Origin: an uncultured Oscillospiraceae bacterium
GTDB lineage: Bacteria; Bacillota; Clostridia; Oscillospirales; Oscillospiraceae
Direction: 5' to 3'
Assembly (NCBI GenBank): GCA_934565775.1
Contig: CAKTIN010000050.1
Coordinates: forward strand, 1-12,847
Length of the DNA: 12,847 bases
Shown: piece after piece, positions 1 through 6,655 of the stretch
How the letters are laid out: the number at the start of each line of letters is the position of its first letter
Numbering within the stretch: the stretch's first letter is position 1
Translations under genes and position numbers: made by a program
Notes under the pieces: model-generated
The model's input: the letters and a program-made list of their open reading frames with translations, nothing else
The model's database searches: none
Told to the model about the DNA's origin: nothing

Positions 1-567
1 GTGGAGACGCTGAACCATCAGTTCCAGTCGGCGGACGGCGTCTGGCGGGTGAATCTGACGACGAAGTTCATCTCCTTTGCGTGCAGCCGGTATACGGCTT
101 GGGAGAATTTCGCCGCCATGCTGGATAAGCCCCTGGCCTCCTTCCTCCGCATTTACAAGCCCGCTTACTATGAGCGCGTGGGTCTGCGGTATGTCAACGC
201 CATTTCCCGCCGGGATCTGGGGCTGGAGGGGGAGCCCTTCCGGGAGCTGATCGAGCCCTGCTACCTGGGGCTGCTGGCGGACGAGCAGGTACAGGAGACC
301 AGCGCCACCCGCTCTACCATGGATGCGGAGTTGGCCCTGCGGGGCGGCTGCCGGGGAAAGATCCATGCCGGGCCCGGCTCCGTGAAGCGCAACGGACAGA
401 ATGACCCGGAGCCCAAATTCATTTTGGACAATGACCTTTACATGATCGGCCAGACGCCGGTGAACCTTTCCGCAGGAGCGCTGCAAACCCTCCATGTGCA
501 GGCGGATGAGCTGTTCCGCGGCGCCATTACCGACCGGCTCCATGAGGCAATGGGGCCGAGAGACTGA
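1..567 (+). CDS. TIGR04255 family protein, 5'-truncated by the window edge
   Basis: This is the C-terminal 188 residues of a protein resembling the TIGR04255 family, a sporadically distributed bacterial family with no established function. Landmarks seen here are FERVGLRYVN-like text (YYERVGLRYVNAISR, residues 57-71), the IEPCYLG segment, GPGSVKRNGQ near residue 125, and a C-terminal QADELFRGAIT...LHEAM. From memory, full members are about 250-270 residues and the SADGxWxVNLT text sits about 80 residues in, so the GTG at base 1 is probably an internal valine and the true start lies upstream. The frame is open from base 1. The stop is followed 18 bases later by the zinc peptidase gene on the same strand, so the two are probably co-transcribed. 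The link between them is unknown. Assignment to the family is from remembered conserved text, not a search. Confidence 0.75.
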   Translation: METLNHQFQSADGVWRVNLTTKFISFACSRYTAWENFAAMLDKPLASFLRIYKPAYYERVGLRYVNAISRRDLGLEGEPFRELIEPCYLGLLADEQVQETSATRSTMDAELALRGGCRGKIHAGPGSVKRNGQNDPEPKFILDNDLYMIGQTPVNLSAGALQTLHVQADELFRGAITDRLHEAMGPRD

Positions 568-585
568 GAACAGGAGAACTTAAGC

Positions 586-1293
586 ATGTATTTTGATTGG
601 ACCTATGTGGTGCTGGTGCTTCCGGCGGTGCTGCTGTCTTTGATTGCCAGCGCCCAGGTGAACAGCACCTTTCAGAAATACTCCCACCAGCTTTCCCGCC
701 GGGGGCTGACGGGCGCCCAGGCTGCGGAGCAGGTCCTCCGGGCAAACGGCATTTATGATGTGCAGATTCAGCACGTCGCTGGAAATCTGACGGATCACTT
801 TGATCCGAAGGATGGGGTGATCCGCCTGTCCGACAGCGTGTATAGCAGCACCTCCACGGCGGCCATCGGCGTGGCCTGCCACGAGGCCGGGCACGCGGTG
901 CAGTACCATGTGGACTATGCGCCCATAAAGTGGAGAGCGGCCATTATTCCCGCCACCAACATCGGCTCCCGGCTTGCCATGCCCCTGATCCTGCTGGGGC
1001 TTCTGCTGTCCGCCTTCGGCCGGTATTTCTATGAGCTGGTGTATGTGGGGATCGCCTGCTTCGGCCTGTCCGTGCTGTTTCAGCTGATCACCCTGCCTGT
1101 GGAGTTCAACGCCAGCCATCGGGCGCTGGCAGCCATTTCTCAGGGGCGGCTGCTGGATGAGGACGAGCTGTCCGGTGCAAAAAAGACCCTGACCGCTGCG
1201 GCCATGACCTATGTGGCGGCTCTGGCGGTCTCGCTGATGCAGCTGCTGCGGCTGCTGGTGCTTTTTGGCGGGAACCGCCGCAGAAGAGACTGA
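586..1293 (+). CDS. YugP-type membrane zinc metallopeptidase (neutral zinc metallopeptidase family 2)
   Basis: The 235-residue protein is a predicted integral-membrane zinc-dependent peptidase of the YugP family. The zinc-binding HExxH motif is H99-E100-A-G-H103, in the family context ACHEAGHAVQY. E173 in PVEFNAS is the likely third zinc ligand. Hydrophobic segments lie at about residues 5-23, 130-170 (probably two passes) and 203-228, with a basic RRRR tail before the final Asp, so the catalytic site is near the membrane. Length matches the family (about 225-240). The start is set by AGGAGA at 572-577, 8 bases before the ATG. It is 18 bases behind the TIGR04255 gene and faces the WYL gene across a terminator hairpin. 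Substrates of this family are not established; a role in membrane protein turnover is inference. Confidence 0.9.
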   Translation: MYFDWTYVVLVLPAVLLSLIASAQVNSTFQKYSHQLSRRGLTGAQAAEQVLRANGIYDVQIQHVAGNLTDHFDPKDGVIRLSDSVYSSTSTAAIGVACHEAGHAVQYHVDYAPIKWRAAIIPATNIGSRLAMPLILLGLLLSAFGRYFYELVYVGIACFGLSVLFQLITLPVEFNASHRALAAISQGRLLDEDELSGAKKTLTAAAMTYVAALAVSLMQLLRLLVLFGGNRRRRD

Positions 1294-1301
1294 TAAGCGC
1301 A

Positions 1302-1335
1302 AGCGCGGACCCCTCCGGGGCCCGCGCTGCATTTT
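1302..1335. terminator. Hairpin between convergent zinc peptidase and WYL genes
   Basis: AGCGCGG (1302-1308) pairs with CCGCGCT (1322-1328), and inside it CCCC pairs with GGGG around a TCC loop; one A-C mismatch interrupts the stem. On the plus strand it is followed by GCATTTTA, a short T-run, so it probably ends the peptidase transcript. On the minus strand the tail is not T-rich, so termination of the WYL transcript here is less certain. It fills most of the 57-base gap. Confidence 0.65.
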
Positions 1336-1350
1336 ACGGATCGTACCCGG

Positions 1351-2331
1351 TCAGGGGGCGTATTGTGCGGCAGCCTCCCGGCACAGAGCCAGGCACTGCT
1401 CTGCCACCTCCTTGGGCCAGAGAATCTCCGCCTTGCTCCCAAAGCCGATGACCCAGCTGAGGAACATGGGGGAGACGGCGACCTCCTGGGTGCAGGTGAA
1501 GTGCTCCGGCCCGTCCGGGATCATCATGGCGTCGGGACCGAACCGGTCCACCACCACCCCGGCCAGGGTGTTGTGGAACCGCAGCTTTACGGCGGTGGCG
1601 CTGCCTGCATACATCTGAAAGACCCGGCGGGTGTAGGCGTTCAGGGCGCTGCCCGTCAGCTCCGGGCAGGGGACCCGGGGCTCCCCGGTCTGCCGGATCG
1701 CCTGCATCCGGTCCACCCGGTAGTGGGTCACGCCGTGGCGGGGGGAGAGAGCCAGAAGATAGTAATTTTCCTCCGCCCAGCACAGGGCATAGGGGCTGGC
1801 CACATAGGCCTTCTCCCGGCGGTGCCGCTTTCCATCGATCCCCCAGTCGAAGTAGTGAAAGGTGATCTGGCTGTTCTGGAAGATGGCGTCCTGTATGGAG
1901 TTGACAATGTTATAAATGCTTTCGTTCATGCTCTTTACCCGGCCGGAGACCAGAATGCTCCGGCGCATGAGGCTCTCCTCCCGGCGATTGCACAGGGTGC
2001 AGAGCTTCTGAATCAGCTCCGAGGATTTCCGCTGGGTCAGAAAGCGGGAGGACTGCACGGCGTTCGCCAGCAGCTGAAGCTCCGGCAGGGAGAAGGGCCG
2101 CTCCATGAGGTAGTACCCGCCTCCGGGGCCGTTAACCTTTCCAATCTCCATGCCGAAGTCCTCCAGGGCCTCCAGGTCCCGGTAAATGGACTTCCGCTCG
2201 CAGACGACGCCCTGCTGCTCCAGATAAGCGGCCAGCTGGGCGGCGGAGACCGGGTGATCCGGGTCGGAAAACCGCTCCAGATACTCCCGGATGTAAAGAA
2301 TTTTCAGCTTTTGATTCTCCTTGCGCGGCAT
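1351..2331 (-). CDS. WYL-domain transcriptional regulator (YafY/DeoR-like)
   Basis: This 326-residue protein is a DNA-binding regulator with an N-terminal winged helix-turn-helix (about residues 8-75; KSIYRDLEAL is the recognition-helix region, followed by the GPGGGYYL wing), a middle linker, and a WYL domain (about 150-215). The eponymous stretch reads WAEENYYLLA, followed by HYRVDRM. A C-terminal WCX-type extension covers about 240-326. Length fits the family (300-330). The open frame runs on upstream, but the ATG at 2331 is the start: it has an AGGGGG ribosome site about 8 bases upstream and the protein begins right before the wHTH. Known WYL regulators sense nucleic acid or nucleotide ligands, and some control DNA damage genes (PafBC, DriD). 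Here the gene is divergent from nfo, so control of nfo and of itself is a reasonable inference, not shown. Confidence 0.92.
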   Translation of the reverse strand: MPRKENQKLKILYIREYLERFSDPDHPVSAAQLAAYLEQQGVVCERKSIYRDLEALEDFGMEIGKVNGPGGGYYLMERPFSLPELQLLANAVQSSRFLTQRKSSELIQKLCTLCNRREESLMRRSILVSGRVKSMNESIYNIVNSIQDAIFQNSQITFHYFDWGIDGKRHRREKAYVASPYALCWAEENYYLLALSPRHGVTHYRVDRMQAIRQTGEPRVPCPELTGSALNAYTRRVFQMYAGSATAVKLRFHNTLAGVVVDRFGPDAMMIPDGPEHFTCTQEVAVSPMFLSWVIGFGSKAEILWPKEVAEQCLALCREAAAQYAP

Positions 2332-2352
2332 AGGAATTCCCCCTTTTTCCCT

Positions 2353-2361
2353 ATGATACCA
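2353..2361 (-). promoter_or_regulatory. Probable extended -10 of the WYL gene promoter
   Basis: Read on the minus strand, TGGTATCAT is an extended -10 element (TG, one base, TATCAT), 21 bases upstream of the WYL start codon. The -35 region at 17 bases (TTTTCT) is poor, which suits an extended -10 promoter. On the plus strand the same bases read TATGAT, but no -35 for nfo can be matched to it. Confidence 0.4.
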
Positions 2362-2370
2362 CAATTTCAG

Positions 2371-2396
2371 AAAAAAGAAAAGGCCGATTCGGCCTT
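2371..2396 (-). terminator. Minus-strand intrinsic terminator / palindrome between WYL and nfo
   Basis: AAGGCCGA (2380-2387) and TCGGCCTT (2389-2396) form a palindrome with one central base. On the minus strand it is followed by TTCTTTTTT, giving a textbook intrinsic terminator, directly upstream of the WYL promoter. There is no minus-strand gene for it to terminate. Alternatively the palindrome may be an operator for the divergent WYL regulator, or a hairpin in the nfo leader just before its ribosome site (GGAGG at 2401). The sequence does not decide between these. Confidence 0.6.
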
Positions 2397-2412
2397 GGAC
2401 GGAGGTACCGTT

Positions 2413-3228
2413 ATGCAATATATTGGCTGTCACTTGTCCGTCTCCGCCGGGCTGCCGAAGGCGGTAGCCCAGGCGGCGTCCATAGGAGGCAACACCTTCC
2501 AGTTCTTCACCCGAAATCCCCGGGGAAGCAAGGCCCGGGGCTGGGCGGAGGGGGAAATTGAGCAGGCCTGCGCCGCTATGGCTGGCTTCGGGCCGCTGGT
2601 GCTGCACGGATCCTATACCATGAATCTCTGCACGGCAAAAGAGGCGGACCGGAGCTTTGCGGCCGGTCTTCTCCGGGAGGATCTGGAAAAGACGGCCCAG
2701 ATCCCCGGGGCGCTGTATAATTTCCACCCCGGCAGCCATGTGGGCCAGGGGACAGAGGCGGGAATTTCGCAGATCACCGCTGCACTGAACGGTGCGCTGA
2801 CGGTGGAGTTTCCCGGCTTTGTCCTTTTGGAGACCATGGCGGGAAAGGGAAGCGAGATCGGCGGAACCTTCGAGGAGCTCCGGGAAATACTGGACCGGGT
2901 GGAGCTCCGGGAAAAAATGGGCGTGTGCATGGACCTGTGCCACGTCTGGGACGGGGGCTATGACGTAGCCGGGGATCTGGACGGGGTCCTGTCCGAGTTT
3001 GACCGGGTGATCGGCCTGGAGCGGCTGAAGGCGGTCCATGTGAACGATTCCATGAATCCCCGGGGGAGCCATAAGGACCGCCATGCCCGGATCGGAGCGG
3101 GCTGCATCGGTGGGGAGGCCCTGCGCCGGGCGGCGCATCACCCTGCTCTGGAGGGGCTGCCCATGATTCTGGAGACCCCCAACGATCTGTCCGGGTATGC
3201 CCGGGAAATCGCCTTTTTGCGAAGTTAA
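2413..3228 (+). CDS. nfo: Deoxyribonuclease IV (AP endonuclease family 2)
   Basis: This 271-residue protein is endonuclease IV, which cleaves the DNA backbone 5' of abasic sites in base excision repair. All nine metal ligands expected for its tri-zinc centre can be matched: H65 (LHGSY), H105 (NFHPG), E140 (LLET), D174 and H177 (MDLCH), H209 (VHVND), D222 and H224 (DRHARIG), and E254 (LETP). GCHLSVSAG at the N terminus and GNTFQFFTRNPR are also typical. The ATG at 2413 has GGAGG at 2401-2405; the open frame extends far upstream, but that part is antisense to the WYL gene and has no family similarity. Length is normal (about 275-285 in many bacteria). The gene is divergent from the WYL regulator. 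No clear terminator follows, so read-through into the peptidoglycan operon is possible. Confidence 0.96.
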   Translation: MQYIGCHLSVSAGLPKAVAQAASIGGNTFQFFTRNPRGSKARGWAEGEIEQACAAMAGFGPLVLHGSYTMNLCTAKEADRSFAAGLLREDLEKTAQIPGALYNFHPGSHVGQGTEAGISQITAALNGALTVEFPGFVLLETMAGKGSEIGGTFEELREILDRVELREKMGVCMDLCHVWDGGYDVAGDLDGVLSEFDRVIGLERLKAVHVNDSMNPRGSHKDRHARIGAGCIGGEALRRAAHHPALEGLPMILETPNDLSGYAREIAFLRS

Positions 3229-3240
3229 GGAAAAGTTTAT

Positions 3241-3269
3241 TTGACTTTTTAACGGATTTGGAGTATTCT
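3241..3269 (+). promoter_or_regulatory. Sigma-A promoter of the FHA-SEDS / PBP operon
   Basis: TTGACT (3241-3246), a 17-base spacer, and TATTCT (3264-3269) form a near-consensus vegetative promoter. Transcription would begin near 3276, only about 8 bases before the ATG at 3284 but about 38 before the TTG at 3314, which helps choose the start of the next gene. Confidence 0.75.
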
Positions 3270-3300
3270 TTGGGAAAGAAATCATGCGCCTATGGGCGAA

Positions 3301-3305
3301 GGAGG
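3301..3305 (+). promoter_or_regulatory. Ribosome site deciding a TTG start
   Basis: GGAGG, within AAGGAGGCG, lies 8 bases before TTG 3314. The alternative in-frame ATG at 3284 has no comparable site and would sit almost at the transcript's 5' end. This favours the TTG as the true start. Confidence 0.7.
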
Positions 3306-3313
3306 CGACGCAT

Positions 3314-5059
3314 TTGACGGAGATCTTAGAGCAAATTCATGATTTTGGCGAGAAGCTCTTAACAGCGGACGGGCTGACCGCCGCCGGCCTTTATTGGGCG
3401 GTGGTGCGGTTTCTTCTGCCGCTTCTGGCATTTTGGGTGCTGTTTCGGTGCGCAAAGCCTCTGCTGACCTTCCGGCGGGAGCCGGAAATCTGGGCCTGGC
3501 TGAATTTGCCGGACGGCAATCAGCTGCCCATTACCCACTGGGAGAATATCATCGGGCGGAATAAGCGCAGCGATATTGTGGTGGATTTCCCCACCATCTC
3601 CAGAAGTCACGCGGTTTTGACCCGGTATGACGACGGCAGCTGGACCATCAGCGACATCGGCTCCAAGGGCGGAGTGTCGGTGAACGGCCAGCAGGTGGAC
3701 ATCTGCGCCCTGGAGGACGGGGATGTGATCAGCTTGGGCGGCCTGGAAATGACCCTGGAGCCCATTACCAAGCAGCAGGAGGTCTATCAGACCACCCTGC
3801 GGACCAAGGCCGGGCGGACCATGCGGCCCTGGCTGACGCTGATGATCCTGACCCTGTTCCAGCTTCTTGTGGGCACGCAGCTGCTTTTCACCGGAGACAC
3901 GGAGGCCTTGGGGTCTATCGCCTTCGGCTATCTGGCGCTGATGGGAATGGAGTGGCTGCTGTATCTGTCCTTCCGGGTGTTCAACCGCCGGGGCTTCGAG
4001 CTGGAGACCATGGCCTTTTTCCTGTCCACCATGGGTATGGCGGCCATTTGCACCGTCAGCCCCGGGGAGACCAAGAAGCAGATCGCTGCAATGGCGCTGG
4101 GCATTGTTATTTTCCTGGTAGTCGGCTGGTCCCTGCGGGACCTTGAGCGGGCGAAGAAAATGCGCTATCTGGCCGCAGCCGCCGGGCTGGGCCTGCTGGC
4201 GGTGAACCTGGTGTTCGGTGTGGAGATGTACGGCGCAAAGAACTGGATTTTCATTGGCGGGCTCTCTCTTCAGCCCTCCGAGCTGGTAAAGATCTGCTTC
4301 GTGTTCACCGGTGCGTCCACCATGGACCGGATCGTAGCCAAGCGGAACCTGTTTTTGTTCCTGGTCTATTCCGCGATTGTCTGCGGCTGCCTCGCCCTTA
4401 TGAATGATTTCGGAAGTGCGCTTATTTTCTTTGCTGCCTTCCTGATTATTGCCTACCTCCGCTCCGGTAACCTGGGGACCATCGCTCTGATTTGCGTGGC
4501 CGTGGGAATCGCTGGGATCATGGTTCTGAAATTCCGGCCCCATGCCCTCAGCCGGTTCTCGGCCTGGCGGCACATCTGGGAGGACCCCTATGGAAGGGGG
4601 TATCAGCAGACCCGGGCGCTGATGTGCCTGGCCTCCGGCGGCCTGCTGGGTCTGGGAGGCGGCAACGGCTATCTGAAGCACGTCTTTGCCGCAGACGCGG
4701 ATATTGTATTTGCCACGGTTTCCGAGGAGTGGGGTCTGCTCATTGCCATGATGCTGGTGGCGGTAATCATTTGTATGGGCATCTTCGTGGTGCGCTCTGC
4801 CTCCGTGGGCCGGAGCAGCTTCTACACCATCGGCGCTTGCGCGGCAGTGAGTATTTTCATGGTGCAGACCCTGCTCAATGCCTTCGGCACCGTGGATCTG
4901 CTGCCCTTTACCGGCGTGACCTTCCCCTTTGTTTCCAACGGCGGATCCAGTATGCTCTCCTGCTGGGGGCTGCTGGCCTTTATGAAGGCCGTAGATACCC
5001 GGCAGAATGCCAGCTTTACCATCCGCCTGCCCTCAAAGAAGGAGGCAATCCATGAATAG
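3314..5059 (+). CDS. FHA domain-SEDS (FtsW/RodA/SpoVE) peptidoglycan glycosyltransferase fusion
   Basis: With the TTG start the protein has 581 residues. One membrane segment (about 26-46) precedes an FHA phosphothreonine-binding domain (about 77-150): G81-R82, S96-R97-S98-H99, D114-I-G-S117 and N124-G125 match the FHA consensus. The rest (about 172-560) is a roughly ten-pass SEDS polymerase, which polymerises lipid II into glycan strands. Seen motifs are GAKNWI (307-312), LQPSELVKI (319-327), NDFGSAL (364-370), the large outer loop with GRGYQQTRALMCLASGGLLGLGGG, D463 in ADIVFA (probable equivalent of the catalytic-loop Asp of RodA/FtsW), and PFVSNGGSS near 538-546. The 3' end overlaps the PBP gene by 8 bases, so the two are a translationally coupled SEDS-bPBP pair. 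I cannot say whether it acts as RodA, FtsW or SpoVE. If the upstream ATG (3284) were used, the protein would have 10 extra residues. The FHA part implies control by a Ser/Thr kinase not in the window. Confidence 0.92.
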   Translation: MTEILEQIHDFGEKLLTADGLTAAGLYWAVVRFLLPLLAFWVLFRCAKPLLTFRREPEIWAWLNLPDGNQLPITHWENIIGRNKRSDIVVDFPTISRSHAVLTRYDDGSWTISDIGSKGGVSVNGQQVDICALEDGDVISLGGLEMTLEPITKQQEVYQTTLRTKAGRTMRPWLTLMILTLFQLLVGTQLLFTGDTEALGSIAFGYLALMGMEWLLYLSFRVFNRRGFELETMAFFLSTMGMAAICTVSPGETKKQIAAMALGIVIFLVVGWSLRDLERAKKMRYLAAAAGLGLLAVNLVFGVEMYGAKNWIFIGGLSLQPSELVKICFVFTGASTMDRIVAKRNLFLFLVYSAIVCGCLALMNDFGSALIFFAAFLIIAYLRSGNLGTIALICVAVGIAGIMVLKFRPHALSRFSAWRHIWEDPYGRGYQQTRALMCLASGGLLGLGGGNGYLKHVFAADADIVFATVSEEWGLLIAMMLVAVIICMGIFVVRSASVGRSSFYTIGACAAVSIFMVQTLLNAFGTVDLLPFTGVTFPFVSNGGSSMLSCWGLLAFMKAVDTRQNASFTIRLPSKKEAIHE

Positions 5060-6419
5060 AATCGCATCGCGCTCGAAGTTTTCCCTGATCCTGGCCGGGC
5101 TTCTGGTGCTGGGCCTGGTGCTGTTTGCCGGGCAATACGGATTTCAGGCCAAGGATTGGGTCGTATTTCAGGGAAATCCCCATGTGTATTCCGGGGGCAA
5201 TATGAATTGCGGCATTGTCACCGACCGCACCGGCACCCTGCTCATGGACGCTACGGACGGCCGGGAATACAGCGACAGCCGCCTGCTGCGAGAGGCGACC
5301 ATGCACATTCTGGGGGACCGGCAGGGGTACATTTCCGCGCCCGCCATTCCCACCTACTCCGACCAGATGGTGGGCTTTGACCTGCTCAACGGGCTGTACA
5401 GCCGGAATGGGACCGGCGGCGAGGCGGAGCTGACCCTCAGCGCCGAGGCGCAGAAGGTCGCATTGGAGGCTCTGGGGGACCGGAAGGGCACGGTGGGCGT
5501 GTACAATTACAAGACCGGCGAGATCCTGTGCATGGTATCCTCGCCCACCTATGATCCGGACAATGTGCCGGAGGTGGACTTTGACACCGACGAGGACTAT
5601 GAGGGCGTGTTCTTGAACCGCCTGACCCAGGTGAGCTATGTCCCCGGGTCCATCTTCAAGCTGGTGACAACGGCGGCGGCCCTGGAGGAGCTGCCGGATG
5701 TGGAGGACATGACCTTCTATTGCGACGGGTCTTACCAGATCGGTGGGGACACGGTCATCTGCGACGGCGTGCACGGCGAGCAGACGTTAAAGGAGGCCTT
5801 GGCCCACTCCTGCAACAGCGCCTTTGCCCAGCTGGCCCAGCGCCTGGGGGGTAAGACCCTTCAGAAATACGCCGACCGGTTTAAGATCACGGAGCCTCTG
5901 ACTTTTGACGGGATCACTACGGCGAAGGGGAACTTCAACGTGGCGGATGCCGAGGCGGTGAACGTGGCCTGGGGCGCCATCGGCCAGTATACGGACACCG
6001 TCAATCCCTGCCGGTACATGACCTTTATGGGGGCCATTGCCGGGGGCGGAAAGGCGGCGGAGCCCTATCTGGTGAGCCGGGTTTCTTATGGCGGGCGGAC
6101 CCGCTATCAGGCCTCGACCACCTCTACCGGCCGGCTCATGTCCCAGGCGGCGGCGGAGACGCTGGCGGATTGGATGCACAATAATGTGGTAAGCATTTAC
6201 GGCGAGGGGAATTTCCCTGGGCTGACCGTATGCGCAAAGACCGGCACCGCCCAGGTGGGCGGCGGCAAGGACCCCAATGCCACCTTCTCCGGCTTCGTGA
6301 TGGATGAGCAGTACCCGCTGGCCTTCATTGTGGTAGTCGAAAACGGCGGCTCCGGCTATCGCGCCTGCATCCCCATTATTTCCCAGGTGCTGCAGGCCTG
6401 CGTGGAGGATATGCAATAA
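5052..6419 (+). CDS. Class B penicillin-binding protein (PbpA/PBP2-like D,D-transpeptidase)
   Basis: This 455-residue protein cross-links peptidoglycan stem peptides outside the membrane. A signal anchor spans residues 9-27, a short N-terminal dimerisation-type region covers about 50-125 (GIVTDRTGTLL, HILGDRQGY), and the transpeptidase domain covers about 145-450. Active-site motifs are S200-I-F-K203 (SxxK, with S200 the nucleophile), S253-C-N255 (SxN) and K396-T-G-T399 (KTG). SSPTYDPDN before the SxxK is typical of bPBPs. It is compact, and the layout resembles actinobacterial PbpA more than full-length PBP2; no PASTA domain is present. The ATG overlaps the last codons of the SEDS gene, and its GGAGG (5041-5045) lies inside that gene. 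A strong terminator follows 42 bases after the stop. It is almost certainly the cognate transpeptidase of the preceding SEDS protein. Confidence 0.94.
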   Translation: MNRIASRSKFSLILAGLLVLGLVLFAGQYGFQAKDWVVFQGNPHVYSGGNMNCGIVTDRTGTLLMDATDGREYSDSRLLREATMHILGDRQGYISAPAIPTYSDQMVGFDLLNGLYSRNGTGGEAELTLSAEAQKVALEALGDRKGTVGVYNYKTGEILCMVSSPTYDPDNVPEVDFDTDEDYEGVFLNRLTQVSYVPGSIFKLVTTAAALEELPDVEDMTFYCDGSYQIGGDTVICDGVHGEQTLKEALAHSCNSAFAQLAQRLGGKTLQKYADRFKITEPLTFDGITTAKGNFNVADAEAVNVAWGAIGQYTDTVNPCRYMTFMGAIAGGGKAAEPYLVSRVSYGGRTRYQASTTSTGRLMSQAAAETLADWMHNNVVSIYGEGNFPGLTVCAKTGTAQVGGGKDPNATFSGFVMDEQYPLAFIVVVENGGSGYRACIPIISQVLQACVEDMQ

Positions 6420-6460
6420 ACCGCAGTCCCATTTTCCTTCCTGAATAAGCGGCACAAGGA

Positions 6461-6499
6461 CGCCTCCCGGCGCATAAACTGCACCGGGAGGCGATTTTT
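6461..6499 (+). terminator. Strong intrinsic terminator of the SEDS-PBP operon
   Basis: CGCCTCCCGG (6461-6470) pairs perfectly with CCGGGAGGCG (6484-6493) across a 13-base loop and is followed by ATTTTT. The right arm also contains GGGAGG, the only plausible ribosome site for the small ORF starting at 6500, so the hairpin could also block translation. Confidence 0.85.
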
Positions 6500-6652
6500 A
6501 TGTGTCCAAGGAGAAAATGTCAGGGGGCAATCTTGATTGCCTTCGGCCTGGGAGTTCTGCTGGGCTGCGCAATCTCCACGCAGTTTCTGGCGATCCTGCT
6601 GGGGCTGCTCCTGTGCTGCTGCGGCGGAAGCCTGTGCTGTGTCCGGCGATAG
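6500..6652 (+). CDS. Cys-rich 50-residue membrane mini-protein (hypothetical)
   Basis: The ATG at 6500 opens a 50-codon frame ending with TAG at 6650-6652. The product starts MCPRRKC, continues as a hydrophobic stretch of about 33 residues (AILIAFGLGVLLGC, then FLAILLGLLLCCC), and ends LCCVRR. A basic start, one or two membrane passes and basic end fit a real small membrane protein. Seven of its 50 residues are Cys (2, 7, 23, 39-41, and the CC at 46-47 bring the count to eight). I recall similar short MC-x-RR hydrophobic proteins in Ruminococcaceae, but their role is unknown. The ribosome site GGGAGG (6486-6491) is 8 bases upstream and buried in the preceding hairpin. An alternative internal TTG start at 6533 with GGGGG before it would remove the charged N terminus. 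The sigma-E-like promoter of the next gene begins 4 bases after its stop. Confidence 0.6.
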   Translation: MCPRRKCQGAILIAFGLGVLLGCAISTQFLAILLGLLLCCCGGSLCCVRR

Positions 6653-6655
6653 GGG

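Noticed and set aside
1..3. GTG at base 1 as the start of the TIGR04255 gene
   Set aside because: Family members have about 80 more N-terminal residues and the frame is open at the window edge, so the gene is truncated.
2311..2357. Promoter for nfo using TTGATT at 2311 or TATGAT at 2352
   Set aside because: No partner element lies at 16-18 bases for either, so the nfo promoter cannot be assigned.
2332..3285. Upstream extension of the WYL frame to 3285 (644 codons in all)
   Set aside because: The extra part is antisense to nfo, lacks any domain, and ATG 2331 has a good ribosome site right before the wHTH domain.
3359..4681. Minus-strand open frame (440 codons) opposite the SEDS gene
   Set aside because: Antisense to a complete, motif-bearing SEDS/FHA protein; composition is typical of a shadow frame.
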